Assembly (NCBI RefSeq): GCF_027172205.1
Contig: NC_070614.1
Span: 39,190,001 to 39,254,000, forward strand
Length of the DNA: 64,000 nucleotides
Direction: 5' to 3'
Source of the DNA: Podarcis raffonei
Taxonomy: Eukaryota; Chordata; Lepidosauria; Squamata; Lacertidae
The notes beneath the pieces are model-generated. The model had not been told where the DNA came from, did not search any database, and was given only the letters and a program-made list of their open reading frames with translations. Numbering within the stretch: position 1 is the first letter of the stretch; each line of letters starts with the position of its first letter. Of the stretch, positions 22,409-34,600 are shown piece by piece. The position numbers were made by a program, and so were the translations under genes.

Positions 22409-22947
22409 ATGCTTTTACGTTTAAACATACAATCATGCAACTTCATAAAAATAAATAAATTGTGCTGACGGTGCAGTCCACAAAAAAAGACCCTAAGAAC
22501 AAATGTTTGAAAACAGCACCTGTGAACTAGAGGAAGTGAAGGAAGGAGGGCAGAAGAGATGGAATCTGTCCCTCTGGGTTGTTTCTTGGTAAGATGGAGG
22601 AGACGGCAAATTCACAGTACATTAACATCTTTGGGCATGCTTTATGGAGTCAGGATACAGCAAGGAGGAGGGCAGAAGAGGGGGCAAGCTACCCTATAAT
22701 TTTGGGGACCAGCGGGGCCTGCTGGGTTATGGGCAAGGGCCCAGGATCTCTGGTTTCCGTTTGTGGGCCTCCAACAAATTTGCTGCGCCATTTCATTTTG
22801 CTGCTAGAAGACATGGCATATTTCAGCTCCCTTCATTCCACCTGTTATTCAGGGAAAGGCTTGCATTCTGCTTCATCACTAACAAAGCATCTGAAACAGT
22901 CACATTCTCAGTCCATTTAAATAAAAAAAAAACCACATACACACACT

Positions 22948-22950
<3 letters not shown>

Positions 22951-23019
<69 letters not shown>

Positions 23020-23021
23020 CA
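22951..23021. repeat. (CT)n(CA)n compound microsatellite
   Basis: A long CT run passes directly into a CA run. Confidence 0.95.
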
Positions 23022-24077
23022 CACTGGATGTTGCTGCATCCCTAAAGTCTTGCTCACTTGTTGCTCTCATGTGACTATTTTGCTTTTCCTTGCCTGCACA
23101 ACAGATCTACATTCCGCCACGCCAGATGTTAATGTTTTGGTGCCATTTTCCCACAAGGAAAAGGAGGTGAAACAGAAAATGGTGCTGACACTGATGCTAT
23201 ACTAAAAGTGGCGGGGGGGGGGAGGGAGAGAGAAAACAGGGCTGGAGAAGAGTTGGACAGTCTGTAGATGGCTGGCCAGATCGCTTCCTATGATTTCATG
23301 TTGCTGCTTCCTGGTTTTGAAACTCCCACCCCCACCCTACCCCACCCCACCCCCCACTTTGCAGACTGGCATTCATCTTCTGCGGACACAATTTCTGCGT
23401 TGCAACAAAGCTGTCAGTCTATAAGGTTCCACCAGACTCTTTCATCTTCTTTGCTCCTGGAGTTGGTTGGGAATCCTTTTGGAACAAAATCCCATTTAAA
23501 TAATCTTCATCATCATCTTGGCATTTTCCATAGTACAGATGGGTGTTTTGACTTTCATTTCCCGTCAGCATAAAATAAAATACTTGGAGACTTCGTTTGC
23601 TTTTACCTAGCAGAAACCACAACATTTCCCTGCCATGGGATGATTTCCAAGTCAAAGTTGTTTCCCCCAAAAAACCTTTGAAGCTGTAGAATTTCCACCC
23701 ACCCATCTATAACAGCTGCAGGAAAGAGACGTATGTTACAGCAAGTAGGAGAATTATGACTCAGAGTCAGGTTTTTGGGTTTGAATTTTAAAGGGTCAAT
23801 GAAATGTGGGGCTCTACAACTGCAGGCCATTTTTCCGTTCCCCAAACCCTATTTAAAAGTCAATTTCATTTTAGATAGATTGTGGGGGTGGAGGAATGCA
23901 GGTTTACCGCTCAAACAACCTTCCTTTCTTTGTATTCATCAAAACTGTGGTTTACCAAAAATATATAATAAAACATAAAAAGCATTGATAAAAGAAGTTT
24001 AAAACACATATTGATCAAAAGCAACATGGAAATTCTACATGTCTGAATAGGCTTGCCTAAACCAAAATGTTTTAAGC
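23022..24077. other. Intergenic, nothing recognised
   Basis: Unique-looking sequence with no convincing splice-flanked frame. Confidence 0.35.
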
Positions 24078-24139
24078 CTAGGGCTGCCATACGTCCGGAT
24101 TTTCCCAGACATTAACAGGATTTCAAAGAAGGAATTGGA

Positions 24140-24540
24140 TATCCGGGGGGGGAAATTCTGAAAGGCTGAATCTTAGGCAAGTCACAGTTTTTGTAAACAA
24201 CTTTTGGGGTGTCCTGGTTTTTGAAATATTTAAGCAGGCATTGGAAAGAGTGGAACGAGCATTATGCAGCATGTGTAACAATGCCAGTTGTGCAGGTTGA
24301 AGCAATTGAGTGGGCATATATGGGGTTAGGTGACCCTGGTCCCAAGCTGTTAAGGGCTTTATATACAACCAGTGCAGATCTCTGAGCAGAGGCGTGTGCA
24401 ATCTCACTACCTGCTGGCGATAGTGCTACAGCTTTCTCCACTAAGTGCAGCTTAGAATCATAGAATTGGAAGGTACCTCCGAAGGTCATCTAGTCCAACC
24501 CCCTGAAATGCTGGAATTTCAACTAAAGAATCCGTGACAG
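24140..24540 (-). mobile_element. LINE fragment with CR1-type tail
   Basis: 'agctgttaagggctttatat' resembles the 3' region of the L2-like LINE at 43290, and 24454-24520 reads 'agaatcatagaattggaagg...catctagtccaaccccctg', a CR1 3' end on the minus strand. Boundaries are uncertain. Confidence 0.45.
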
Positions 24541-26156
24541 ATGGCCATCCAAACTCTGCTTGAAAACAGGATCAAGTGCAAGGGAAGCCCCACACAGAGT
24601 GCATTGTAGTAACCCAATCACCTGAATTGCTTATCATCATGATATGTACATACATGAAAGTTTCACATGACAACTAAACAGGCCCACACATGCTAACACC
24701 TGCCTGTCACACAAGACTGGATCCATGGGCCCACCTTCAGAGCACACTTCCCACATACCCCAGTCTGCAGTGCTTTCCCCCAAAACACAATCCTTGTCCA
24801 TCATTTCCCCATAGGCAGAGGTACTCTGCCTTAAACACCTTTATAGCAGCCATAAATCCAACAGGTGCAGATGCCCTGCTGGAGAAACAGTGATTAGATG
24901 GAGAATCAGTTCTGACCTTGAGAACAGGAACAGCTGCCCTCTGGTGGGCAAGGTGAGTTATAGCAGCAACAGAGCTGGCCTTCCTTTACTTCTTGCGTCC
25001 CCCGGAATAGCTGCTGCATTAATTATTGGACAGCGCCATATCCACACTATTTGTTGCATTTTAAACGTGTTTTTTTTAAAAACAAACCAAAAAACTTTTG
25101 TGTCAAGTGCTTGCTCACTGTACTGAACATGCATTCATGTACCTGTTGAAGACGTAATAATCCCAACCGTGACTACTGCTGGCTCTGTTGCAGTACACCA
25201 TATTAGAAGGATGCCCATCTCTCCTGTGGCTGGACTGCATTTCTCCAGTTTGGGAGGAGCTAAAGGGAGAAATAGCCTCTCCTTCCTCCTAGCCCACTAG
25301 CTGAAGTCCATGATGTCTGACAGTGTAGAGCAGAATCTCAACTGTTAACATCCCTGGCAAGCTGTTATTAGGTCTGTGGTTCAAACCTGCTTACAACCCA
25401 ATCTGTATTCACTAAAAACAACATACCCTTATAATCAGGCAGTGTATATGTTGCAATTACACAACAGTAGAAAAAAGCTGCAGAATGAGATTGGCCACGG
25501 CCAATTCTACCCACCCACCCAACAACCAAGTTTCTTGTGTTTCTAAAGATACATTTAATCCTGTGGGTGGTGAATCTCAGCAGCACAAACAGCTGCTGCA
25601 TAAGATTTATAGCAGCCGGGGGGTGGGAGGGGGGAGTTCAGTGCTCCTCCTTGCCCTGCCCCGTTCCAAGCATCACCCGCAAAACAAATGAAGCAAAACC
25701 AAGATAAACCATGCATATTTGCATAATTTTATTCAGGTTGCAGAATCCACCTTTTTGTCATTGCGGAATTATCGTCACCTTGGAGCAGAATTATCATCGT
25801 TTCTTTTTAAATCATCACAGAAGGGCACCCGCATATGACTACGCCTTTTGTAATCACAGAAGACCATGCGCATACAAGCCAAGTAGCACCGAACCATTAA
25901 CTGAAGCATAAAATGGGAGAAGACCCTTTGCTCAGGGGTTGAGCAGAGGCTTCAGCAGATGAACGGTCCCTGGTATCTCCAGCTTTGAAAATGGACCTAA
26001 GGAAGCTGGGCTGGGAAAGGACCATACAGACCAGCCACTGGCATTTCCTGTTGGTATATGATACTGGCTGGCTAGATGGATCAGTGGTCTGACTTGAGTT
26101 TGTCTACAAACAGAGAAGCTCAAAATGCTACTAATTTGTGCCTTAGCATAGGCCAG
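24541..26156. other. Intergenic
   Basis: No gene found. 25985-26100 resembles the 3' part of the tRNA-Ala SINE ('ggctagatggatcagtggtctgac'). Confidence 0.35.
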
Positions 26157-26292
26157 AGGTGGAGAACCTGTTGCCTTCCAGATGATGCTGTACTCCAGCT
26201 CCCATCAGCCCCAGCCAGCATGGCCAATGGCTACAATGATGGGAACTGTAGTCTCACAAAATCTGGAAGGCCACAAGCTCCCTACTTCTGCC
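26157..26292. mobile_element. Palindromic hAT-like MITE
   Basis: Starts CAGAGGTGGAGAACCTG and ends CAAGCTCCCTACTTCTG, with inward arms 'ctccagctcccatcagcc' and 'tgatgggaactgtagtc'. The family is common in the window (27076, 36603, 38635, 42768, 47664, 58150). Confidence 0.6.
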
Positions 26293-27075
26293 ACAGCCTG
26301 GCCCTCTGGCACCCATACAAGACAGTACCTCCTAGTCACACATGCACACTGGGCACCCACAACATTGGGTGGAACCCGGCACACCTGCATTGAACACTGC
26401 GGGGCTCATTTCTGAATAAACATGTGAATTGCGATGGGGTGTCACCAATGTCCTCTCTCTCCTGTCTTTTATGATAGGTATATCCCTATGACAAATGGGA
26501 TTTCCATCTAACTTCATTTCTAAGAAACTTTCCACCCTGTTAATAAAAAATAAATGAATCTCGGAGGGGTTTCATTTGGGCTTTTTTTGGGGGGGGGGAG
26601 TCATTAAAAGGGAGTTCCACTTGTGGGAAAGACTCCTTTTGACTAAAGCCCATTAGTTTTTAATAAGGGGCGTGGGGGCATATACCCAGCACAATACATT
26701 CCTTTATATATATATTTTCCCCCAAAGAACACTTTTAAAACTCTTGTCCAGGAAGAATTTTCTTTCCCTACCCCGTCTCCAATATCCTGACCCAGGCGAG
26801 TCCCTCCCCAAACAGCAGTTTCTTTTAAAGGCAATAAAGAAAACATGACACCCATCAGCCTCATTCATTTCCTCCACAACCCCGTTCAAGATGTGAGTCG
26901 AATGCAATAGTTCCATTCAGCCTGAGAGGAACAGAAAGTAAAGAAACTAAGAGGTGACGACATTTTGCCCCTTTGTGGGAAGAGATTTGCTTTTCCTGTT
27001 TGTTTAAACATCATGCAAACTAGCTATATTTACACTTTCCTTCCTTTCTTTCATTCCTTGCCCTTAATGGTTTAG

Positions 27076-27214
27076 ACCGGGAATGGGGAACTTGCAGCCC
27101 TCAGTATGTTGCTGGACTACAACTCCCATCATCCCTGACAGCTATGTTCCCCTGGGGCTGTGGGGAGCTGGACTCCAGAAACATCTGGAAGGCCACAGGT
27201 TCCCCATTGCTGGC
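27076..27214. mobile_element. Palindromic hAT-like MITE
   Basis: 'gggaatggggaacttgcag', 'gctggactacaactcccatc' and the closing 'ggccacaggttccccattgc' mark the inverted arms of the same family. Confidence 0.55.
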
Positions 27215-27249
27215 ATGAATCTTGCTTCCTCAGTTGGACCAGCGGCTCA

Positions 27250-27450
27250 CACAAAATGGCCGCCAGATGTCATTTAACGACTAATCCCTCTTCAAAGGGA
27301 ATTCTGTAGCTCTTTGAAGGGTACAGGGGTTTCCAAACAGCCCTCAGCACCCTTCACAAACTGCAGCTCCCAGAATCCTTTGGGGGAGCCATGACTGTTT
27401 AAAGTGGTATCAGAGTACTTTAAATGTGTGGTGTGAATGTGACCTCAGAA
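27250..27450. repeat. Palindromic MITE-like repeat
   Basis: Contains 'aactgcagctcccagaatcc' and 'gtttaaagtggtatcagagt', the arm phrases of the family at 7787. The ends are eroded. Confidence 0.45.
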
Positions 27451-28548
27451 TAGAGAGGACAATGATGTGAGGACAGAAATGCCAGGCCGTCCTCTTCCAA
27501 AAAAACTTCCATGAGGGCAGAAATGCTCCCACTCGCCCAGAGACCTGGGCCACAAAGCTGTTTTTAGTAACTTTGAGGGGGGAAGCAGCTCAAACCATCT
27601 CACAGGACAATAGGGAAGATAAAAGGGTGGTAACTAACCCCAAAAAGACCTGCCCTGAGTTTCTTGGAGGGACAGCAGAATAAATGTAACAGAAAAATAA
27701 ACAAGCTTTCTCAAACGTTTTCCCAATTTTACAAAAGATAGTTTTGACTATCACTGCCCCCACCATGCTGTCCAAGAACAGAAGACCATGGTACATTTGA
27801 CAGGCTCCTGCTGGGAAGAAAGTAAGGCCTGAAGCCCTGAGTTCAAGTTCAGAGGACAATGGCCAGCTTCAATGTCTGTCACTTCTCTGTTGGGGTCTCC
27901 TCAACATCTGGGAAACAAAACTGGCTCAAGGATGAAGTTGAGGACTTGCTGGTTAGAATTTCAGGCTTTGAAATGGGAGTCTCACACAGGCTAAATATAA
28001 AGTTTCAGGTGTTACATAATTCAGTCAAGGACTGAATTCAGATCACTGAAATTTAAAGATAAGAATCAGAAGTCTGAAATCAGAAAATTAACCAGGGCAT
28101 GACGACAAAGATTAGTGATGCTCAGATAACGAGACAAGAATCTACGAGGTTTGCTCCCTTGGGGGAAATCCCAGAAACAGCACAAAGACCATTTTAGATT
28201 TTAGAGAAGGGGATGGAAATTGAAGTTGCAGGGCCATCAGTTTGCAAAGGGTGATTCCGTCAGCACCATTAGAGGTTCAAAATCCTCTAGTTTCCTGTTT
28301 GTGTGAAGGCCAGGCCTCAGAGTCAGGAAGCAGAAGGCTGTACTCAGGGTCAGACTGAAGGGGCAAAGTTTAAGATGAAAGGTCAGGATCAGGGCACAGC
28401 CCAAGTCCACTGGTCTGTATTCTTAGAAAGGGATCTCCTCTTTAGATGTAAGAAACTGAGAGCAAGGAAGGAAGGTCCGTTGGTGCTCGGAGAAGGCCAA
28501 ATATGGGGGAAGGACTTCCTGCTTTCCCCCCTCCCCTTCCTCACAGGG
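27451..28548. other. Downstream of the zinc-finger gene; probable 3' UTR in part
   Basis: This lies 3' of the minus-strand ZNF stop. No canonical AATAAA on the minus strand is evident close to the stop, so the transcript end cannot be placed. Confidence 0.3.
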
Positions 28549-31500
28549 TCAGGGAGCAAGGTGAGTACGCTGGTGTTTGGAGAAAGCGGAGCTCCACCGG
28601 AACGACTTCCCACAGGCGCCGCAGACGTATGGGCGGGTGCCGGCGTGCTGGTGCTGGTGCTCAGCCAGGTTGCCGCGCTGCCGGAAGCTCTTGCCGCAAA
28701 CGGGGCAGCGGTACGGCCTCTCGGCTGTATGAACTCTCCGGTGCTTGACCAGGTGCGAGTTCTGGGTGAAGGATTTGCCGCAGGAGGCGCAGGCGTAGGG
28801 CCTCTCGCCGGTGTGCGTCCGCTGGTGCTGGATGAGGTTGGAGCTCTGCCGGAAGCCCTTGCCGCACTCGGTGCACCGGAACGGGCGGGCGCCCGTGTGC
28901 GTGGCCTGGTGCTTGGCTAGGTAGGAGCCCAGGGCGAAAGCCTTGCCACAGATTGCGCAGCAGTGCGCCTTGCCCGGGGCGTGCGTGCGACGGTGCTCCG
29001 CCAAGTTGGAGCTTTGGCTAAAGATTTTGCCACAGTCAGGGCACTTGAACGGCTTCTCGCCGGTGTGCGTCACCTGGTGGCGCAGGAGCTTCGAGCTCTG
29101 CGCAAAGCCCTTGCCGCAATCGGGGCATTTGTAGGGGCGCTCCGCCGGGTGGCAGCTGCGGCAGTGCTCGGTGAGTCGGCAGCGCCACACGAAGGTCTCG
29201 CCGCACTGAGGACACCGGGCCGGAGGGTCGCGTTGGTGCTGCCGCAGCCCTGAAAGCAACACAAAGCCCTTGCCGCACGCCGGGCACCGGAAAGGCCTCT
29301 CCTCGCCCAAGTGGCGCCGCTGGTGCCTCCCCAGCTTGCCGCTGTCTGGAAAACGTTCACCGCATGTCGGGCAGCGGTAGGCATCGTCATCTGACATGTG
29401 GGTGCGCTCGTGCGCCGCCAGCGTGGCAAATAGCGCAAAGGACTTGCCACACACGGCACAGGAGTACAGCTTGTCTAAGGCAGCCTCTGTCGTGTGGCTC
29501 AGCTGGTGAATGGCAAGCTCCGAGTCACTAGGAAACGTTTCGCCACACTGGTGGCAGGAGTGGGATCTTCCATCCGCCCCATGACTCACTTTATGCGCCA
29601 GGAGATCACTGCTGTCCGGGAAGCAAGTGCCGCAGATGGTACATTTATAAGGCTTCTCTTCTGCCTCCTCATCTCCTTTGCCAGCATGACTCACTTGGTG
29701 AAGGGCCAACTCATCACGATCAAGGAAGGTTTTCCCACACTGGGGGCAGGGAAACGATTCCGCATCCAGGTGGGTTGTCTGGTGTGCAGCCAAAGCAGTG
29801 GCCTCGGCAAAGTGGGCCCCACACTCTGGACACTCAAAGGGATTCTCCTTCCCATTGCGGGTGCTCTGGGGCTCCTCCAAGTCAGAGCTATCGAGGAAGT
29901 TCTCTCCTCCCTGGTGGCAGAAGTGGGATAACTCTCCAAGGTGTAGCCTCTGATGTATCTGGAGGGCAGAGTTTTCAGAGAAGCAAGCATAACAGTCAGA
30001 GCATTTGTGTGGCTTCTCTTCCACACTGTGACTTGCCACGTGGGCGCCTAGTTCTGACTGGTCAGGGAAGGTTTCTCCACACTGATGGCAGCCGTGAGCA
30101 ACTTCACTCAGATGGATTCGTTGGTGCTGAGTCAGCTCAGAACTCTGCCTGAAGCCTTCCCCACACTCAGAGCACATAAAGGTTTTCTCTTCCTCCTCCT
30201 CCTCTGCACGGTCATTTTGCTGCCCACCTGCATCTGAGCCCTCAAGCGAAGCATATTCATTTTGCTGCCTGCCCCGATCTGTGGCTGGCAGCGGAGTAGG
30301 GCAGGGCACTTCTGCAGCGGCATTCCCCCAGCCACTGCCGTTGGCGCGATGGTTGCGCACGTGCTTGGCCAGGTCAGAGCTGACGCCGAAGCAGCGGCCG
30401 CACTCCCTGCACAGGTAGGGCTTTTCGCCGGTGTGGGTCCGCCGGTGAGTGACAAGGGTGGACTTGCGCCCGAACCGCTTCCCGCAGTCAGGGCAGGCAT
30501 GGGGGCGCTCGCCCGAGTGCGTGCGCAAGTGGTGCGCCAGGGTGGAGCTCTGCGAGAAACGGGCCCCGCACTGGTGGCACCGGAAAGGCTTCTCCCCCGT
30601 GTGCACCCGCTGGTGCTCCGCGAGCGTAGAGCCCCGGGCGAAGCGCTTCCCGCACTCGCCGCAGGCGTGGGGGCGGCGCCCGCCATGCGCCTTGAGGTGC
30701 TCCGCCAGCGAGGAGCTCCAGCTGAAGCCGCGGCCGCATTCGGGGCACCGGAACGGGCGCTCCCCGGTGTGGATCCTCTGGTGCTTCACCAGGTTTGAGC
30801 TCTGGGCAAAGCCCTTGCCACACTCTGAGCAGCGGAACGGCCGAGGGTCTGTGGCGACGGAGGCCTCCGCGTCCTTCTCTCCTGACGCTGCTTGGCCCCA
30901 GTCCCAACTCTCCAGGCAAGTCGAGGCCCCTTGCTCCTCAGCACCTTCCACCACTTCCTCCTCTTCCTCACTTGGTGTGTCAGAACCTGGTGGGAGAAAG
31001 GAAGATCGTGAAGAAGTGCTGTGCTGGATCAGGCCTATTGTCACAGGAGCATGTAGGCAAGTGAGGCTACAGGGAACCAGGCAAAGGGGGCTTCTCAGTA
31101 GTGGCGCCCTCCCTGTGGAACACCCTCCCTTCAGGCATCAAGGAAATAAACAACTATCTGATTTTTAGAAGACACCTGAAGGCAGCCCTGTTTAGGGAAG
31201 TATTTAATGTTTGATGTTTTATTGTGCTTTTAATACTCTGTTGGGAGCCACCCAGAGTCGCTGGGGAAACCCAGCCAGATGGGTGGGGTATAAATAAGTT
31301 GTTGTTGTTGTTGTTATCACACAGTACAAGGTAAAGGTAAAGGGACCCCTGACCATCAGGTTCAGTCGTGACCGACTCTGGGGTTGTGGCACTCATCTCA
31401 CTTTACTGGCCAAGGGAGCCGACATACAGCTTCCGGGTCATGTGGCCAGCATGACTAAGCCGCTTCTGCGAACCAGAGCAGCACACGGAAACACCGTTTA

Positions 31501-34285
31501 CCTTTCCGCCATTTATCTACTTGCACTTTGACGTGCTTTCGAACTGCTAGGTTGGCAGGAGCACGGACTGAACAACGGGAGCTCACCCCATCGTGGGGAT
31601 TTGAACCGCCGACCTTCTGATCAGCAAGTCCTAGGCTCTGTGGTTTAACCCACACATTACAAAGTTGGAGTTAATTCTTTATTAGCAAAAACGCAACCCC
31701 CACAAACTTGGCTGAGTGTCAGGTCTAATGGGGACAGCAACTCATCTCCCACCCTATGGAAGGGGTTTTTGTCTCCAGGGAGCAGTTGCTGAGACTGAGG
31801 ATCCCTGCTTCCCTGTAGCTTCTTAGGTCCTCCCATCTCCAGGTCTTTTTTCCAGCAATCAGAAACTGTGCCTGCATGCAGCCAACCTCTCCTCCGCCCT
31901 TTTCAAGCCTCGTCTGGTTCTGGGAGACCAGCGGGCAGCTGCATATTCCTGCACTGCAGGGGGTTTTGAACTAGGCAATCCTAGGGTTCCTTCCAACTCT
32001 ACAGCTTTATGATTCTATGAAAATCAAGCATATAACAAAATTGCAGGCCTAAGACCAACCAGCCCAAAGTCACCCCCGTGAGCGTCATGGCCATGTGGGG
32101 ATGTAGAGCTTGGTTTCCCCAAAGCCCAAAGTTCTAACCGCTAGACTGCATTGTCCCCTCCGTGCAAGCAAGCCATTGCTCCTTACCTGCGTTGACCACT
32201 GTCAGCTCCTGCCTCTCTCCTGGCTCTGGCAGCTGCATCTCCTCCCCGTGCTCCATCCAGGGGAAATGTGGTTTGACGACTGCGAACCTAAAGGACAAGC
32301 CATTTAGACGGGGCAACCTTACAGAACCTTCCTCACACAAAAAAGTCCTTTAGATTTTTTTCACAAAGTGGATGTTCACACTGAAATGTGGGTTCCCTGA
32401 GCCTGTGAATCAAAGACCTGCACTGACCAGAAGAACACTTGTCATTTTCTCCCAAGTGACTCTCCTTTCTGCATTGCACAAATGATGCCTAGATCAACCA
32501 CCCCAAACACTGCAATGGGCAGGCGAGGCCTTAGTGGTGGTGTCTTCACAGGGCCCTGCCTGGTTGATGGTGGCCCATGACAGAGCCTTTTTGGTGGTGG
32601 TCCCATGTCTGTGGAATGAGGGGAGGTGCCCAGGGAATTGGGAGAGGCCAATCTTCCTTGGGCACGCAGTTCTGCAACCACCACCACCTGCCAAGACCAG
32701 AGTTCTTGCAAAAGTGGCACATCAAATCTCAAGTGCCACATGGACATCAGAGCATATGCAACCCCAGGACTGTTAAGTGTCACACAGCCTGGTCTTGCAC
32801 ATGTTTCCCCAGAAGAAAGACCCAGCTGAGTCCACTCACTCCCAGGTAAATGGGCAAAGAATTGAGCAGCCCTCATTGGGTTTATAAAGGTAAGGAAAGG
32901 AAAAGGAGAAAGAAAGCGGACTGTACTTTGGGATGCTGGGATCATCCTCCTCCAGAGGAAAGGGTCCATTGTTTTCAGCATCCACTGGGAAGCCTGGGTA
33001 GGGTACCGATTCCATCTGCATGGGGGAGAAGAGTGTGTCAGTAGATGGGGACAAAGCTGGGTGAGGCTCCCACACTGCTAGCTCTGGCCTGGATAAAGAT
33101 TTTGCCAGATAAGGTAGTAAAGGGGTCCTCCTGTAGAGGTCTGGTGCTATTGGGCTGTAGAAGCGGCATCCCTCTCTCCCTCTCTGACACTTACAGACAC
33201 AGGGATGAGAGAGGGAAGGGCAAGCCAGCAGGCAGGCATTTCGCACCCACACCATCACTTTAAAGCAGCCTTATACCACTGTTAAGAGTCACGGCTTCTC
33301 CCACAAAGAATCCTGGGAATTGTAGCTTGGCATAAAGACGAATCAGAGCTCGGCTTTCAGGGTTGTTGTGAGAATGACGCATGTATGCAGAGGGTAAGAT
33401 AAAACAATGTAAATCACACCTACAAAAAAACGAGTCTCCAAGTCAGACTCTTTGTCATACCAAGGCCACTAGTGCACCATACCTTTAAACTACTCTTGTA
33501 TCCCCCTTTTTGGGCTCCCCCCCAAAAAAAAGAATCATGGGGACTGTAGTTTGTCAAGGCTGTGGGCCTCACAGAACTACATGTCCCAGCACCCTCGACA
33601 AACTACAGTTCCCAGGATTCTACAGGACTGTTAAGGTGGCATCGGCGTGTTCTGAATGTATGGCGTGACCCCGGGGGAAATCTTGTGGGAACTGAAGATG
33701 GGAAGGAAAACTGAGCTCGCTTAGGTTTACGGTGCCACGCGCATGCCCCAGGGACACGCACATCCCGCAGGTCCGCTCGGGGCCTAAAGGGAGAGGCCCC
33801 CTCTCTGCAAAGGATCGCGCTTGGGAAGGATCGGGGCCACATCCTTACACCTTCCTCTTCGCACCTCGGAACCGCAGGTCCTTCCCTACAGGACTCTCGA
33901 GGTCTCCGTAGCCTCCTTGTACCTCCCAAATTCTTGCTTTTCGCTGGGCTCCCTCATCTCCGCATGCCGGGGCAGAGGGAGCGCGCTCTCCATAAACCCA
34001 ACATCACGCAGCCCCGGCCAGAGCGCACAAGCGCAGCAGCTTCGGGGCGCGCCTTCCGCCAGGGCCCCCTTTCCCGATCCCCGGGCCTGGAGACCTGAGC
34101 CTCGTTGCCAGCCCCCCCCCTTTGCCAGGATCTTTGTCCCTTCTCCCGCCCCCGGAGCAGCGTACGGCCTGGCCTTCTCCAAGGTCCCCTGGTACTGTGC
34201 GCAGCCGGGTGCCTTCCGGCGAAGGCTCCCCCTTTCCTCCCCAGCCCCTCACCCGCGCTGCGCTGCCACCCCTTACCGTCTCCAT
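28549..34285 (-). CDS. C2H2 zinc-finger protein, 25 finger positions
   Basis: Four coding exons, complement of 34277-34285, 32927-33015, 32187-32287 and 28549-30986, give 878 residues. The junctions are GT-AG, in phase, and agree: ACG|gtaagg, AA|gtacag, GCAG|gtaagg; acceptors catgcag, ctttag, caccag. Exon 1 codes only MET from a CpG-rich promoter. Exon 3 codes FAVVKPHFPWMEHGEEMQ, which resembles a KRAB B box, but no KRAB A box is visible. The last exon has an acidic lead and 25 fingers. Fingers 1-6 and 19-25 have classic CGK.F and TGE[KR]P linkers; 7-16 have divergent linkers and many Asp/Ser at contact positions; finger 10 (FCHQGGENF) lacks a Cys and both His, and finger 17 lacks the last His. 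Likely a nuclear DNA-binding regulator. No orthologue can be named. The first methionine could instead be that of exon 2. Confidence 0.88.
31062..31318 (+). mobile_element. L2-like LINE 3' end in the ZNF intron
   Basis: 'gtgaggctacagggaaccag', 'tagaagacacctgaaggcag', 'gccacccagagtcgctgggg', then 'ggggtataaataagttgttg' and a (GTT)n tail. It starts about 75 bp upstream (in the ZNF sense) of the acceptor of the finger exon. Confidence 0.75.
31329..31655 (-). mobile_element. Sauria-type SINE
   Basis: Minus strand: TGTGGGTTAAACCACAGAGC head, B box GGCGGTTCAAATCCCCACG, body with CCAACCTAGCAGTTCGAAAG and GTGCAAGTAGATAAATGGCG, and end GGGGTCCCTTTACCTTTACC. This is the widespread squamate tRNA-derived SINE. 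The first few bases of the tRNA head are missing. Confidence 0.82.
31665..31960 (-). mobile_element. LTR-like fragment
   Basis: Minus strand carries AATAAAGAATTAACTCCAAC near its 3' side. 'gttctgggagaccag' is shared with the LTR-like stretch at 60226-60630. A partial fossil; no ends or target duplication are visible. Confidence 0.4.
31955..32025 (+). mobile_element. CR1-type SINE/LINE tail
   Basis: 'ttgaactaggcaatcctagg' to 'ttccaactctacagctttatgattctatg' matches the tail shared by CR1 and the tRNA-Lys SINE. Confidence 0.5.
32490..32780 (+). mobile_element. LINE-derived fragment in the ZNF intron
   Basis: The frame VAHDRAFLVVVPCLWNE resembles the [15 protein letters not shown] end of L2-like ORF2, so this is a diverged LINE relic between ZNF exons 2 and 3. 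Confidence 0.45.
33260..33650. repeat. Palindromic MITE-like repeats
   Basis: 'caaagaatcctgggaattgt' and later 'caaactacagttcccaggat' with 'ctgtagtttgtcaaggctgt' show two or more copies of the palindromic family in ZNF intron 1. Confidence 0.45.
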
Positions 34286-34600
34286 AGCCCCCCTGCACGG
34301 ATCGCAGCACGCGAGGGGTTAAGCCCGGCAGACAATGCACCACCGCCAGGCCCAGCTCCGCCTCCTCCTGCCCGCTTGGCTCCGCTCCCCCCTTCCCTTC
34401 TCCGGCGCACCAGGAGCACTAGCAGCCAGTAGAGACCGGAGATCTCGTGCGCGTGCCGCCTTCCGACCTCCCCCCACATCTCCCCCCAGGCAGGGACGAG
34501 AGCTGATGGGGGGGGCGGTTGTCAGGGCTGGAATCACACTCGCCGCCCCAAACCCCATGGCAAAAGCCGAAGGGCTCCGTGGATGAGTCGTGGCGCGCCT
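33650..34600 (-). promoter_or_regulatory. CpG island, ZNF promoter
   Basis: Dense CpG (cgcg, ccgg, gcgc) around the exon-1 start codon at 34285. The long open frames on both strands here are a by-product of GC content. No TATA box is evident. The transcription start lies upstream (higher coordinate) of 34285. Confidence 0.6.

Noticed and set aside
28303-30798. Several long plus-strand frames opposite the zinc-finger exon
   Set aside because: They are shadows of the repeated C2H2 coding sequence on the minus strand.
33821-34432. 203-codon Pro/Arg-rich frame in the CpG island
   Set aside because: Composition-driven; no homology, and frames are open on both strands there.
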